In this document: positions 8,600-14,647 of the stretch, one piece after another
How positions within the stretch are numbered: the first letter of the stretch is position 1
Layout: every line of letters starts with the position of its first letter
Assembly (NCBI GenBank): GCA_021199975.1
Contig: JAJQHF010000093.1
Location: 1 to 14,647, forward strand
DNA from: Candidatus Gastranaerophilales bacterium
Lineage (GTDB): Bacteria > Cyanobacteriota > Vampirovibrionia > Gastranaerophilales > Gastranaerophilaceae
DNA length: 14,647 nucleotides
Direction of reading: 5' to 3'
Notes under the pieces: model-generated
The model's input: only the letters and a program-made list of their open reading frames with translations
Told to the model about the DNA's origin: nothing
The model's database searches: none
Position numbers and translations under genes: made by a program

Positions 8600-9553
8600 T
8601 TATGCTTCTGCTAATTCAACCGCACAATCAGGTCTTAAGATACCGTGACCTTGTAAGATTCTTGCTGTGAATAAATTATGGAAAGACTTAGGCTGCCAAC
8701 TTATTTCACTTCTTAATCCTTTTAAAGAGATTGTACCTATTGCCTGTGGTGTAAATACTACACCTGCCGTGTTTGTGAAGTCACCATAGTAAACATTATT
8801 AGGCTGTGTTTCATCTGCTGAATAGTCTATTACAGTATCAGGCAAGTGATTTGATTTGATAATTTTAATATTATCTAACATTCCTGATGTACCTTGTTCA
8901 TAAGAACCTCCGCCAATATTCTTATCTGCTATGTTTTCATACTGACATAACAAGTTGTACTGCAAAGGTTTTACAACACAATATCTGTTATTTTCATCAA
9001 TATCTTTTTCATCAAATGCTGTACCTGCTGCATAAATTGAAGCTGCTAATACACTTGCATCTGTTTTCATTCCTGAAGCACTGATGACACTGCCTGCATT
9101 TCCGCCTGTAACGTTAGCTTCACTACGTGCTGCTAATACTGCTACCTGCAATAATTGTTTATCTTCTGTATTTGCTAATGCTCTTGCACCTTCCTGTACA
9201 AAGATTGCTCTATCTTCCGTTTCTGACATAAATTCATCAACTTCATAAATTGCTAAATCCCATACCAATAATGGGTCAATGTTGATAGAGATTCTGTTTT
9301 TAGCTATTTTCTGATTTCCTACGGCTTCTTCTCCTCTTGCAAAGTATTTCGCACCTGATTTACCGTAAACATAGAAATAAGCTCCTTTTGCATCATCAAT
9401 AACTTTATGACGTACTAATTTTTGCATTACACGTCTTTCGTCAAACGCTGTTAAAAGTTCAGGTATAAACTTTTCTTTAAATAAAGCATCTAAATCACCG
9501 TCTAAATTTGCCTGACCTAAATTAGTATACTGGGATGAATAATTTGTGGACAT
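8600..9553 (-). CDS. Major capsid protein, T7 gp10-like
   Basis: 317 residues (T7 gp10A has 345). The N-terminus (L..ANLDGDLDALFKEKFIPELLTAFDERRVM...VRHKVIDDAKGAYFYVYGK) and the ISINIDPLLVWDLAIYEVDEFM and NRYCVVKPLQYNLL segments are characteristic of T7-type HK97-fold capsid proteins. It forms the icosahedral shell on the gp9-type scaffold. It starts at ATG 9553 with AAAGGA 9 bases upstream and lies 22 bases after the scaffold stop. I looked for a T7-style 10A/10B frameshift site near the 3' end and found no slippery run. Intact. Confidence 0.95.
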   Translation of the reverse strand: MSTNYSSQYTNLGQANLDGDLDALFKEKFIPELLTAFDERRVMQKLVRHKVIDDAKGAYFYVYGKSGAKYFARGEEAVGNQKIAKNRISINIDPLLVWDLAIYEVDEFMSETEDRAIFVQEGARALANTEDKQLLQVAVLAARSEANVTGGNAGSVISASGMKTDASVLAASIYAAGTAFDEKDIDENNRYCVVKPLQYNLLCQYENIADKNIGGGSYEQGTSGMLDNIKIIKSNHLPDTVIDYSADETQPNNVYYGDFTNTAGVVFTPQAIGTISLKGLRSEISWQPKSFHNLFTARILQGHGILRPDCAVELAEA

Positions 9554-9575
9554 TTATTTATTTTCCTTTCTTTGC

Positions 9576-10274
9576 TTAAATTCCTAAATCTATTTTTGCT
9601 GCTCTTGAAGCTCTTATTTTTGCTGTTACTTTTGCTGTATATGCAGGGTCTGTATTGTATCTTTTATCCCTGATAGCTTCAAACATTTGAACTTGGCTTT
9701 CAAAAATACCTGATGTATCTGCCTTGCTTCCTCCCTCAAGCAGCTTGGGGGCTACCCCTTCTTTTTCTTCCATTCTTGCTTTTAAATCTTTTAAAATGAT
9801 TTTCTGTATGTTCTTATCTCTAACAGAATTAATGGACTCTATCTCTTCAACTTTTAAATTCTTTGCAGCCCATTCGATTACGGTCTGCATACTCTCACGA
9901 CCTCCTACTACTTGTGAGATTTCATTTAACTCTAATTCTGCCTGCGCTTTCTTTCCGTTGATGAAGTCCTCTATAAACTCATTTGTTATACCCGCTTGGT
10001 TTAATTTTTCAACCGTTTCTTTTGTTAAATCACCATTTACGGCATATTCATCCACTAATGCCTGATAATCAAAACCTATGGATTTTAAAGACTCTTCAGG
10101 ATTCTCCGTGTCTATTTTTATTGGCTCGGCTGCCGTTGTAGGTTCTGCTATTGGTTCAGAAGTTGTTGTAGGTTCTGATGTTGACTCTGATGTAGGTTCT
10201 GTTGCTTCGGTTGGTGTTTCTTCGGGTGCTGCTTGCTCGGGTGTTGCTGTGGTTTCTTTTTCTTCTTCACTCAT
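9576..10274 (-). CDS. Capsid assembly scaffolding protein, T7 gp9-like
   Basis: 232 residues. It sits directly between portal and capsid, where T7 has gp9. The first 55 residues are an acidic, disordered Glu/Thr/Pro/Ser/Ala segment with repeated SEPTT-type units; these show in the DNA as repeats of TGTAGGTTCTG near 10137, 10167 and 10191. The rest is helical and charged, ending in the basic tail AKVTAKIRASRAAKIDLGI, which is the part expected to bind the capsid protein. I take ATG 10274, with AAAGGTG 6 bases upstream. A GTG at 10283 in the same frame overlaps that ribosome binding site and is unlikely to be used. The start overlaps the stop of the small upstream gene by 8 bases, suggesting coupled translation. 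Confidence 0.87.
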   Translation of the reverse strand: MSEEEKETTATPEQAAPEETPTEATEPTSESTSEPTTTSEPIAEPTTAAEPIKIDTENPEESLKSIGFDYQALVDEYAVNGDLTKETVEKLNQAGITNEFIEDFINGKKAQAELELNEISQVVGGRESMQTVIEWAAKNLKVEEIESINSVRDKNIQKIILKDLKARMEEKEGVAPKLLEGGSKADTSGIFESQVQMFEAIRDKRYNTDPAYTAKVTAKIRASRAAKIDLGI

Positions 10275-10416
10275 TAATTTCACCTTTTTTATTAAGACCT
10301 AATTCTATCGTTTTTTTATAAATATCCTTTTGTAATTCAATCTGTTTCTTTTTTTTGTTTTCCAACATTGTTAACATTAAATCTACAACAGGATTATTCT
10401 GTGGTTTCTTTTTCAT
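10267..10416 (-). CDS. Small charged helical protein, function unknown (49 aa)
   Basis: A 49-residue frame starting MKKKPQNNPVVDLMLTMLEN and continuing Lys-, Gln- and Glu-rich to its end. It looks like one amphipathic, strongly charged helix. The ATG lies inside the preceding 49-residue gene in another frame (23-base overlap), with GAGGA about 11 bases upstream. The stop overlaps the scaffold start in ATGAGTGA. The double overlap and sense orientation inside the late operon argue that it is translated. I do not recognise it, and T7 has no counterpart between genes 8 and 9. Confidence 0.6.
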   Translation of the reverse strand: MKKKPQNNPVVDLMLTMLENKKKKQIELQKDIYKKTIELGLNKKGEINE

Positions 10417-10543
10417 CTGTCGTGCTATCCTCTGCTAAATAACTGCCATCACTGATAATAGTTAAATTGGAAGTTATTTTCCCTACTTCAGCTGCGTTTG
10501 CAGCTGCTATTGTTTTTCTTAATGCTGTTGTTCGACTCTGCAT
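10394..10543 (-). CDS. Small protein, function unknown (49 aa)
   Basis: A 49-residue frame starting MQSRTTALRKTIAAANAAEV with an acidic, Thr-rich tail ending DEKETTE. The ATG follows the portal stop with no gap (TAA then ATG), and AGGAAGGAGT inside the last portal codons is an excellent ribosome binding site 4 bases upstream, so translation is probably coupled to the portal. The N-terminal half could form a short Ala-rich helix. I do not recognise a family. A role in portal or scaffold assembly is only a guess from position. Confidence 0.68.
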   Translation of the reverse strand: MQSRTTALRKTIAAANAAEVGKITSNLTIISDGSYLAEDSTTDEKETTE

Positions 10544-11036
10544 TTATACTCCTTCCTGTTCTGTTTGATTTTGCATTTGTTGCTTTAGTAATCCTCCTGC
10601 TTGATTTATTAAATTAGGCATTACATTCTGTTCAGCTGCTTGCTGTTGAGCCTGCTGCTGCATTTGCTGTTTTTCTTCTTCTGTATAAAACATACCTGTT
10701 GTATCTAAGTTCAAACTTGCACTTACAAGAGCTATTAATTTATCCGTCTTTGCTCCTAAAAGCTGTGCTGATTGTGCTAATTTACCTGTTACATCAAAGA
10801 ATGTTACAAGTTTATTTAAGTCACTGCTTCTGCCTAATGCTTCCAAACCTGTTGTTATGGTTAGTTTTATACTCTTTTCCTTTAATAAATCGGGAAGTGC
10901 ATTTTTATACTTTTTCTTTAAATGAAAATATACAAGCTTGACATAAGCTAATTGAAACTCTTTTGCCATTAATGAATAATGATTGCCTAAAGCCTCTTCC
11001 AAATCTTGTGTCATTTGCCTTATTTCTTCGGCTGTT
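10544..11036 (-). CDS. Portal protein, exon 2 (C-terminal part)
   Basis: Second exon of the T7 gp8-like portal. It opens in the conserved portal motif: the last two bases of exon 1 (GT) join the first A here to give Val, and the sequence continues TAEEIR..TQDLEEALGNHYS. This restores QRQAERVTAEEIR across the junction. The rest (LMAKEFQLAYVKLVYFHLKKKYKNALPDLL... and a Gln-rich tail from about residue 115) is the usual portal C-terminus lining the inner barrel. Read alone from ATG 11014 it would look like a separate 156-residue protein, but no ribosome binding site precedes that ATG. After splicing the whole portal is 543 residues, against 536 in T7. Confidence 0.88.
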
Positions 11037-11788
11037 CTTTTTGTTTATGTAAGTTCGCTAATCTTACACCATTGAGCTATATATCACTATATAGAACAGA
11101 CTATCTCTTACCTTGTATTTAAGGTCTTTCCATTTCGAGGGGCTTCCCTCTACGGCTTTCGCCTAGTCGTTACACTCACTGCAACTTATTTGTAACACTT
11201 GTCCAACTTTTACCTTGTAAAATGTGTTTAATACAAGATAAAGAAACATCTAATTTTAAAATATTCTTTATTTGTTGGGCTGTTTTTGAATATCTAAAAT
11301 TCCATATCAGACATACTTCTTTTTCTGTTAATTTATGAGTACCTATCATTTCTCCATATTGATGTATATGAAAACCATTTTTCCAGCAATGTTGTATGTT
11401 TTCTTTATGATTACACCATTCTAAATTATCAGCACAATTATTATGTCTGTTTCCATCTATATGGTTTATTTCTGTATAATTATTCGGATTAGGTAAAAAA
11501 TGCTCTGCAACTAATCTGTGCAGAGGATAAAATTTATCTAAATGAATTTTTGTGTATCTGTTGTTTTTTGTTATTTTTGTGCCTTTTAGATATTTATCTT
11601 TTGTTACATTATATACTATTCCGTTTGTGTCAATAGTATATTCATCCTTTAAATTAGGGATGTTAAGTCTGACTTTACTGTAATTCATTTATCTCCTTTT
11701 AGTTTAAAGTCTAGTTAGCTCGGTATTGTCTTGCTGTTTTGCAAGAGTTTCACCGATTTAGGAAAGTTTTAAGAGAGCTATTGTGTCA
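11037..11788 (-). ncRNA. Group I self-splicing intron in the portal gene
   Basis: 752 bases. Minus-strand pairings found by eye: P1, exon end GAGAGGGT with internal guide GCTCTCTT (11771-11778), placing the expected U-G pair at the 5' splice site (U 11789, G 11778). P3, CTTTCC (11761-11766) with GGAAAG (11126-11131). P4, TCGGT (11752-11756) with ACCGA (11720-11724). P5, CTTGC (11741-11745) with GCAAG (11730-11734). P7, GACTA (11164-11168) with TAGTC (11099-11103). P8, ACCTT (11121-11125) with AAGGT (11110-11114). P9-type hairpins, CTATATA/TATATAG (11077-11094) and GTAAG/CTTAC (11049-11067). The last intron base is G (11037). The GAGATAGTCT context of P7 is typical of phage group I introns such as those of T4. 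The exons rejoin in frame to restore a conserved portal motif. Exact P2, P6 and P10 are not assigned. Confidence 0.92.
11176..11688 (-). CDS. Intron-encoded HNH homing endonuclease
   Basis: 170 residues, encoded inside the group I intron between P4 and P7, probably in the P6 loop. Residues 16-50 resemble a NUMOD4-type segment (EYTIDTNGIVYNV). Residues 56-100 are a clear HNH nuclease (HNH_3-like): LHRLVAEHF, NHIDGNRHNN, NLEWCNHKEN, with likely metal and catalytic residues His 57/76, Asn 84 or 88 and His 94. Residues 119-166 (LTEKEV...SCIKHILQGKSW) look like a helix-turn-helix DNA-binding tail. Such enzymes cut intron-less alleles of the host gene so that the intron spreads, so the target should be the intact portal gene. 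It has its own AAAGGAGA site 4 bases before the ATG. Intact. Confidence 0.93.
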   Translation of the reverse strand: MNYSKVRLNIPNLKDEYTIDTNGIVYNVTKDKYLKGTKITKNNRYTKIHLDKFYPLHRLVAEHFLPNPNNYTEINHIDGNRHNNCADNLEWCNHKENIQHCWKNGFHIHQYGEMIGTHKLTEKEVCLIWNFRYSKTAQQIKNILKLDVSLSCIKHILQGKSWTSVTNKLQ

Positions 11789-12927
11789 ACCCTCTCTGCC
11801 TGCCGTTGCACAGCAGCTTTCATAACAAATATTCTGTTTAATCTACGCTCTATCTTATCTGCTTCAGCCTGTGCGGTCTGCAAATCATAATATTTATTTA
11901 CCTGCAAAGGCGCTATATCTTCTGCTCTACCTTCTACAAAATCTCCGTTCTTAGCTTGTGCAAGCCTTCTTATTTTTGTATTACTTGCTGGATTTACTAA
12001 CATTATTAACTTTGAAGCAGCTAAAGAAGATTCTTTTATAGCTAAACATAATGTATCAAGGTAACTGATATCACCAAAATAATCTTCAATTAAACCTCTG
12101 CCGTAATCTTCACCGTCTACCCTTACGTACCTTAATGGTATAAAAGGACATATATCTATCGGATATTGCCCTGCATTTTCCGTAAGTTCAATACCTTCAA
12201 CCTCTTGATATACTTTCCATACATTCTTGCAGCGTTTAAATCCTGTGTATAAAGTTAATTCTTTATCTTCTAACTTCTCACATTGTTCATCAGGAGATTT
12301 TTCTTTAGCACATTCTAAATATTTCTTTAAAACTTCCTCCCTTAATTTTTCGGGAAGTTCTAAAAATGCTATCTTTTCCTCTGTGATTACTTTTTGAGGA
12401 TTGCCATAATAATCTCTTTTAATAACATACCTTGATAAAGGATAGTATTTTAAACCTTTTTCACTGTCGTAAACCAACAATACATTTCCTGCTATGTATA
12501 AGTGTTTCATAGCTTCACCTAAACAAACTCTGTCACTGCTTGATTCCATATAATCAAGTATCATTGTTTCAAGATTTGCCAATCCTTTATTGATTTCTGT
12601 TTCAATAGTGGCTTGGTCTTGCCCTGCTTCATTAGCTGTCTGCATTATTGCAGCTTTATCCATTTTAAATTTGAAAAATGTTTGATTAGGTGGAAGTAAT
12701 GTTGTGGTTACTTTTGAAGCTAAATTGTTTACTCCGTCTGCTCCTACAGATTGATGTGGAGTTACTATAGTAGTTTTACTTTTCCTGTTCTTTGTTATAT
12801 CAGTATCGGAAGGCATAATGGAAGGTATTGTGTATTTTGCTGCTTCTTTTGCTGCAGACAGCCACGGTTCTCTGTCGGTTTTTAAATTTTCATACTCGCT
12901 TTGTAATGTCTTTTTGTTTTCCTCCAT
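11789..12927 (-). CDS. Portal (head-tail connector) protein, T7 gp8-like, exon 1
   Basis: Encodes residues 1-379 and two bases of codon 380. The family is shown by R..WL.AAKEAAKYTIPS.MP, then TPHQSVGADGVNNLASKVTTTLLPPNQTFFKF near residues 57-90, and RYVRVDGEDYGRGLIEDYFGD near 260-280. The exon ends MKAAVQRQAERV, in mid-motif. The portal is the dodecameric ring at the capsid vertex through which DNA is packaged and ejected. Without splicing the frame would run 9 more codons into the intron and stop at 11758, giving a truncated 389-residue protein. The ATG has AAGGAG 4 bases upstream and follows the gp7.3-like stop by 9 bases. The gene is not broken, because splicing to 10544-11036 gives full length. 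Confidence 0.93.
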
Positions 12928-12936
12928 TTCATCTCC

Positions 12937-13230
12937 TTATGTCGGAATATTTATTCCTGTTGTACTATCAGCAGTGTTTACTGTTTGAGCGTTTTTAGTA
13001 GGTATTCTTAAAGAACTTAATGTCCTTTTTGTTGTTGTGGCTGTTTTTGCTCCTGAAGCTGTTTTACTTACTGTTTCGGTTGTTTTTGTATTGGCTGCTT
13101 CTGTTAATTGCTTAACTGCTGATGCTTGTGCTTTCTCGGCTTTTTTAGTTTGATGGTTACTGTAAGCTGTCGTACCTATTGCACTTGCTGCTCCTACAGC
13201 TCCTAAAATTAAACTTGTTATTGAACACAT
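12937..13230 (-). CDS. T7 gp7.3-like tail assembly protein
   Basis: 97 residues, directly upstream of the portal, matching T7 gene 7.3 in place and size (99). The N-terminus is a hydrophobic Ala/Gly stretch (MCSITSLILGAVGAASAIG). The middle is a Lys/Thr/Ala-rich, probably disordered segment (residues 28-75). The C-terminus has RTLSSLRIP and ends GINIPT, like the LSVAR...GGGINI end of T7 gp7.3 as I remember it. In T7 the protein is a minor virion part needed for a working tail and adsorption. The upstream stop lies 2 bases before the ATG, and GAAAGTGAG gives a fair ribosome binding site. The match is short, so confidence is moderate. Confidence 0.68.
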   Translation of the reverse strand: MCSITSLILGAVGAASAIGTTAYSNHQTKKAEKAQASAVKQLTEAANTKTTETVSKTASGAKTATTTKRTLSSLRIPTKNAQTVNTADSTTGINIPT

Positions 13231-13232
13231 AA

Positions 13233-13421
13233 TTAATGCTCACTTTCCGTTTGTTCTTTATACTCAAACTGAAGTTTATCTATAACTTTCTGTATTCCTG
13301 CTAAAACACCATACTCAAATTCACTTTTATGTGTTCTCGGTATGGTATCGGGAAAATCTTCTTTTAATCGTTTGAGTAATTCTTCATCAATAATAGGATA
13401 GTTAAATTCTGATTTTTTCAT
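13233..13421 (-). CDS. Conserved-looking small phage protein, function unknown (62 aa)
   Basis: First visible gene of the late operon. I chose ATG 13421 because a strong GGAGGG site lies 10 bases upstream. The in-frame ATG at 13463 would add 14 residues but has no good site at the right distance. The 62 residues are acidic and helical, with a central HKSEFEYGVLAGIQKVIDKL segment that looks like a folded helical core. Small proteins with an S-E-F-E-x-G pattern just upstream of the portal are familiar from T7-like phages, but I cannot name a family or function. Confidence 0.72.
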   Translation of the reverse strand: MKKSEFNYPIIDEELLKRLKEDFPDTIPRTHKSEFEYGVLAGIQKVIDKLQFEYKEQTESEH

Positions 13422-13463
13422 TTCGGTTTTCCCTCCATAAAGGGGGAATGTTTTAATTTTCAT

Positions 13464-13646
13464 AAAATAGCTCTATCCCTTATAGTAATTGAGATAGAGG
13501 TTGATTTTTAAAATTTTGAATTTTGACAAAAATGGCATTTTTTATGTCCATTCTGTGTCCGTATGAGATGTTAATTCATAGCGTTAGGATTTTATTCAAT
13601 GTGGTTAAAAGGGTTAATTTTATTGAGTTTTTAATTCAAAAAGACA
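13464..13646. promoter_or_regulatory. Non-coding leader and attachment-site arm upstream of the late operon
   Basis: 183 AT-rich bases between the late operon and the tRNA fragment, with no supported gene. It must hold the promoter(s) that drive the late operon in the prophage, and one arm of the phage attachment site. Three TTAATT-containing motifs (13570-13640) could be integrase arm sites, but in DNA this AT-rich that is weak evidence. An open frame crossing from 13523 through the tRNA fragment is judged spurious. Confidence 0.45.
13471..13499 (-). promoter_or_regulatory. Possible T7-type phage promoter with overlapping hairpin
   Basis: The minus strand reads AATTACTATAAGGGATAG (13473-13490), recalling the ACTATAGGGA core of T7 and T3 RNA polymerase promoters. 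It lies just upstream of the first late gene and points towards it. CTCTATC and GATAGAG flank it as a 7-bp inverted repeat. ACTATA is not rare in such AT-rich DNA, and I see no good sigma-70 -35 box here, so the call is tentative. Confidence 0.35.
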
Positions 13647-13693
13647 GGCTCATAACCCGAAGGTCGTTGGTTCAAATCCAGCTCCCGCAACCA
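13647..13693 (+). tRNA. 3' fragment of initiator tRNA-fMet (CAU): prophage attachment half-site
   Basis: 47 bases match the 3' part of an initiator tRNA: anticodon loop CTCATAA (CAU at 13651-13653), the CCCGA stem strand, an AGGTC variable loop, T-arm GTTGG-TTCAAAT-CCAGC, and acceptor strand TCCCGCA-A-CCA. The CCC of the anticodon stem is the initiator signature. Upstream the match stops: the base at 13646 is A where the third stem G:C pair needs G, and no D-arm or 5' acceptor strand exists. So this is a displaced tRNA end with phage DNA on its left. It is the host-side attR-type half-site, and the whole tRNA should be rebuilt at the far prophage end. Confidence 0.88.
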
Positions 13694-13705
13694 AGTAAAA
13701 ACAAG

Positions 13706-13735
13706 GCTTTTAGAGATTTTTCTAAGAGCTTTTTT
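13706..13735 (+). terminator. Intrinsic terminator of the original tRNA-fMet gene
   Basis: Arms GCTTTTAGA (13706-13714) and TCTAAGAGC (13721-13729) form a 9-bp stem with one wobble pair and a 6-base loop, followed by six Ts. It lies 12 bases after the tRNA CCA end, as expected for the chromosomal tRNA transcription unit, which supports the view that chromosomal DNA begins here. Confidence 0.82.
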
Positions 13736-13795
13736 AATGCCGATTTTCCATTTTTCCCGACCTGTATTTGTGTATTTTGTCGAGTGGTTTGATTA

Positions 13796-14007
13796 TGACA
13801 GATGGTGCGATTATTTCGGGTAATCGGCTCTGTGAGGGCATTTGAGGGGTCGAAAATAATCATTTCATCTGTCAAGCAAAACGGACTTTTCGGACTTTTT
13901 CCGGTCTGACGGATAGAATGATTATTTCGGAAAGTTGGTTCTTTTTAGTTGCTACGCTTGACTTTCGGCTTATAGAGCGAGTTTGACATTTAGTTTGATA
14001 TTTTCGG
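13796..14007. repeat. Cluster of four 24-base repeats in the chromosomal flank
   Basis: Copies at 13796-13819 (+), 13851-13874 (-), 13907-13930 (+) and 13984-14007 (+). Each begins TGAC and ends in TGATTATTTCGG or a close variant (for example CGATTATTTCGG, TGATATTTTCGG), with a variable centre of about 8 bases. The first two face each other and could fold into a long hairpin. The rest of 13736-14110 shows no gene, only short TTTCGG/CGGACTTTT echoes. This may be a protein-binding array or a small dispersed repeat of the host. Confidence 0.6.
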
Positions 14008-14110
14008 AAATGTCCGTTTTCGACCGTTTTAAATTTTAGTAAAAAAAATCTAGATTTTAAATAATTTGTTACAGAATTCGTTATAATTATGTTTGTGCTA
14101 TATTCAATAT

Positions 14111-14647
14111 ATGAAGAAGATTTTTAATAACATTATAAATTGGTTTAAAGAATATACATTATCTTTTCATATTTTTAATTGGGTATTACCCGCAATTATA
14201 CCAATAATTGCCGTAACTATGTTTTTTATTGTTCTTAAAAAATTAGGACTAATTATCCCTGCGAATCGTAATTTAATTTTGTTTATGAATATTTCATGTC
14301 AATTACTTTACTTTAGTTTTCTTTTATTGATTAACAATATAGCATTATACTATTTGTATGACCAAAAGAAACAAAATAATTACTTTACATTATCAATACT
14401 ATTTTCAATAATGCTTTTATTAGTATATATTGTGGCAACAATATTTGCGTTGTCAAATTGTATAAACTGTGGTATAAAATCAGTTGCTATAATATTTATA
14501 ATATCGATAGTTACATCTTGTATTAGCATATATATGTACTCTAAAAATGCAAAAGCATCATTTAATATTAAAAATGACGAAAGTGCTAAAATCTCAGAAG
14601 AAAGAAAAGATAAATCTAAAACATTAGAAGATAGGATTAAATCAGAT
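14111..14647 (+). CDS. Predicted four-helix inner-membrane protein, partial, function unknown
   Basis: Starts at ATG 14111 and is open for 179 codons to the right edge. Four hydrophobic segments are visible at about residues 22-50, 56-83, 91-114 and 121-144. A highly charged Lys/Glu/Ser-rich, probably coiled-coil tail begins at about 145 and continues past the window. A two-Cys NCINC pattern sits before helix 4. No ribosome binding site is visible before the ATG, and a TATAAT at 14082 could be a -10 box giving a very short leader. I do not recognise a family. It lies beyond the attachment half-site, so it is probably a chromosomal gene, although a second element in the same tRNA site cannot be excluded. 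Confidence 0.7.
   Translation, partial: MKKIFNNIINWFKEYTLSFHIFNWVLPAIIPIIAVTMFFIVLKKLGLIIPANRNLILFMNISCQLLYFSFLLLINNIALYYLYDQKKQNNYFTLSILFSIMLLLVYIVATIFALSNCINCGIKSVAIIFIISIVTSCISIYMYSKNAKASFNIKNDESAKISEERKDKSKTLEDRIKSD

Noticed and set aside
8590..8660. T7-style gp10A/10B frameshift near the capsid 3' end
   Set aside because: No slippery heptamer or long open extension in another frame is visible.
10130..10260. Short direct repeats in the scaffold gene as a CRISPR-like or regulatory array
   Set aside because: They encode the repeated Ser-Glu-Pro-Thr units of the disordered N-terminus and have irregular spacing, so they are coding low-complexity repeats.
10275..10283. GTG start at 10283 for the scaffold
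   Set aside because: The GTG overlaps the AAAGGTG ribosome binding site that serves ATG 10274 at ideal spacing.
10544..12927. Portal gene broken into pieces by frameshift or insertion (pseudogene)
   Set aside because: The interruption has group I intron helices and exact exon boundaries that restore the conserved motif in frame and give the normal portal length.
13621..13693. A complete tRNA gene
   Set aside because: There is no D-arm or 5' acceptor strand, and the 5' anticodon stem is mismatched at 13646; only the 3' part matches a tRNA.
13523..13875. Open frames on both strands across 13523-13792 (+) and 13672-13875 (-)
   Set aside because: Both run through the tRNA fragment and its terminator, lack ribosome binding sites and have no protein-like composition.

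Overview
The window is the right end of an integrated T7-like podovirus (a prophage with the gene order of the Autographiviridae-type short-tailed phages), followed by about 950 bases of flanking chromosome. The DNA is strongly AT-rich. The phage genes use clear AAGGAG-type ribosome binding sites. A T7-like tail and ejection machine, together with a peptidoglycan-cutting ejection protein, points to a low-GC Gram-negative bacterial host. The sequence alone does not name the genus.

From about 13.4 kb down to base 1, every phage gene lies on the minus strand, tightly packed as one late (virion) operon, in the order of phage T7 genes 7.3 to 16. It starts with a small unknown protein and a gp7.3-like tail protein. 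The portal (gp8) comes next, then two 49-residue proteins, the scaffold (gp9) and the major capsid (gp10). A terminator hairpin sits where T7 has T-phi. After it come tail tubular proteins A (gp11) and B (gp12), a gp13-like acetyltransferase-fold protein, and ejection proteins like gp14, gp15 and gp16. The gp16-like gene runs off the left edge. Tail fibre, terminase, replication, RNA polymerase and integrase genes are not in view.

The most striking feature is a 752-base group I intron (11037-11788) that splits the portal gene inside its most conserved stretch. P1, P3, P4, P5, P7, P8 and two P9-type hairpins can be paired by eye. The exon boundaries (U before the intron, G at its end) restore a 543-residue portal of the normal T7 length. 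An HNH homing endonuclease with its own ribosome binding site is carried between P4 and P7.

The right phage boundary is a 47-base 3' fragment of an initiator tRNA-fMet gene (13647-13693), followed by the tRNA's own terminator. This is the displaced att half-site expected when a phage integrates into a tRNA 3' end. The chromosome to its right holds a 370-base non-coding stretch with four copies of a 24-base repeat. After that comes the start of an unrecognised four-helix membrane protein gene on the plus strand.

Other points of interest are an M23 peptidase domain on the gp15-like protein, two intergenic hairpins that share the same outer stem, and possible T7-type phage promoters.
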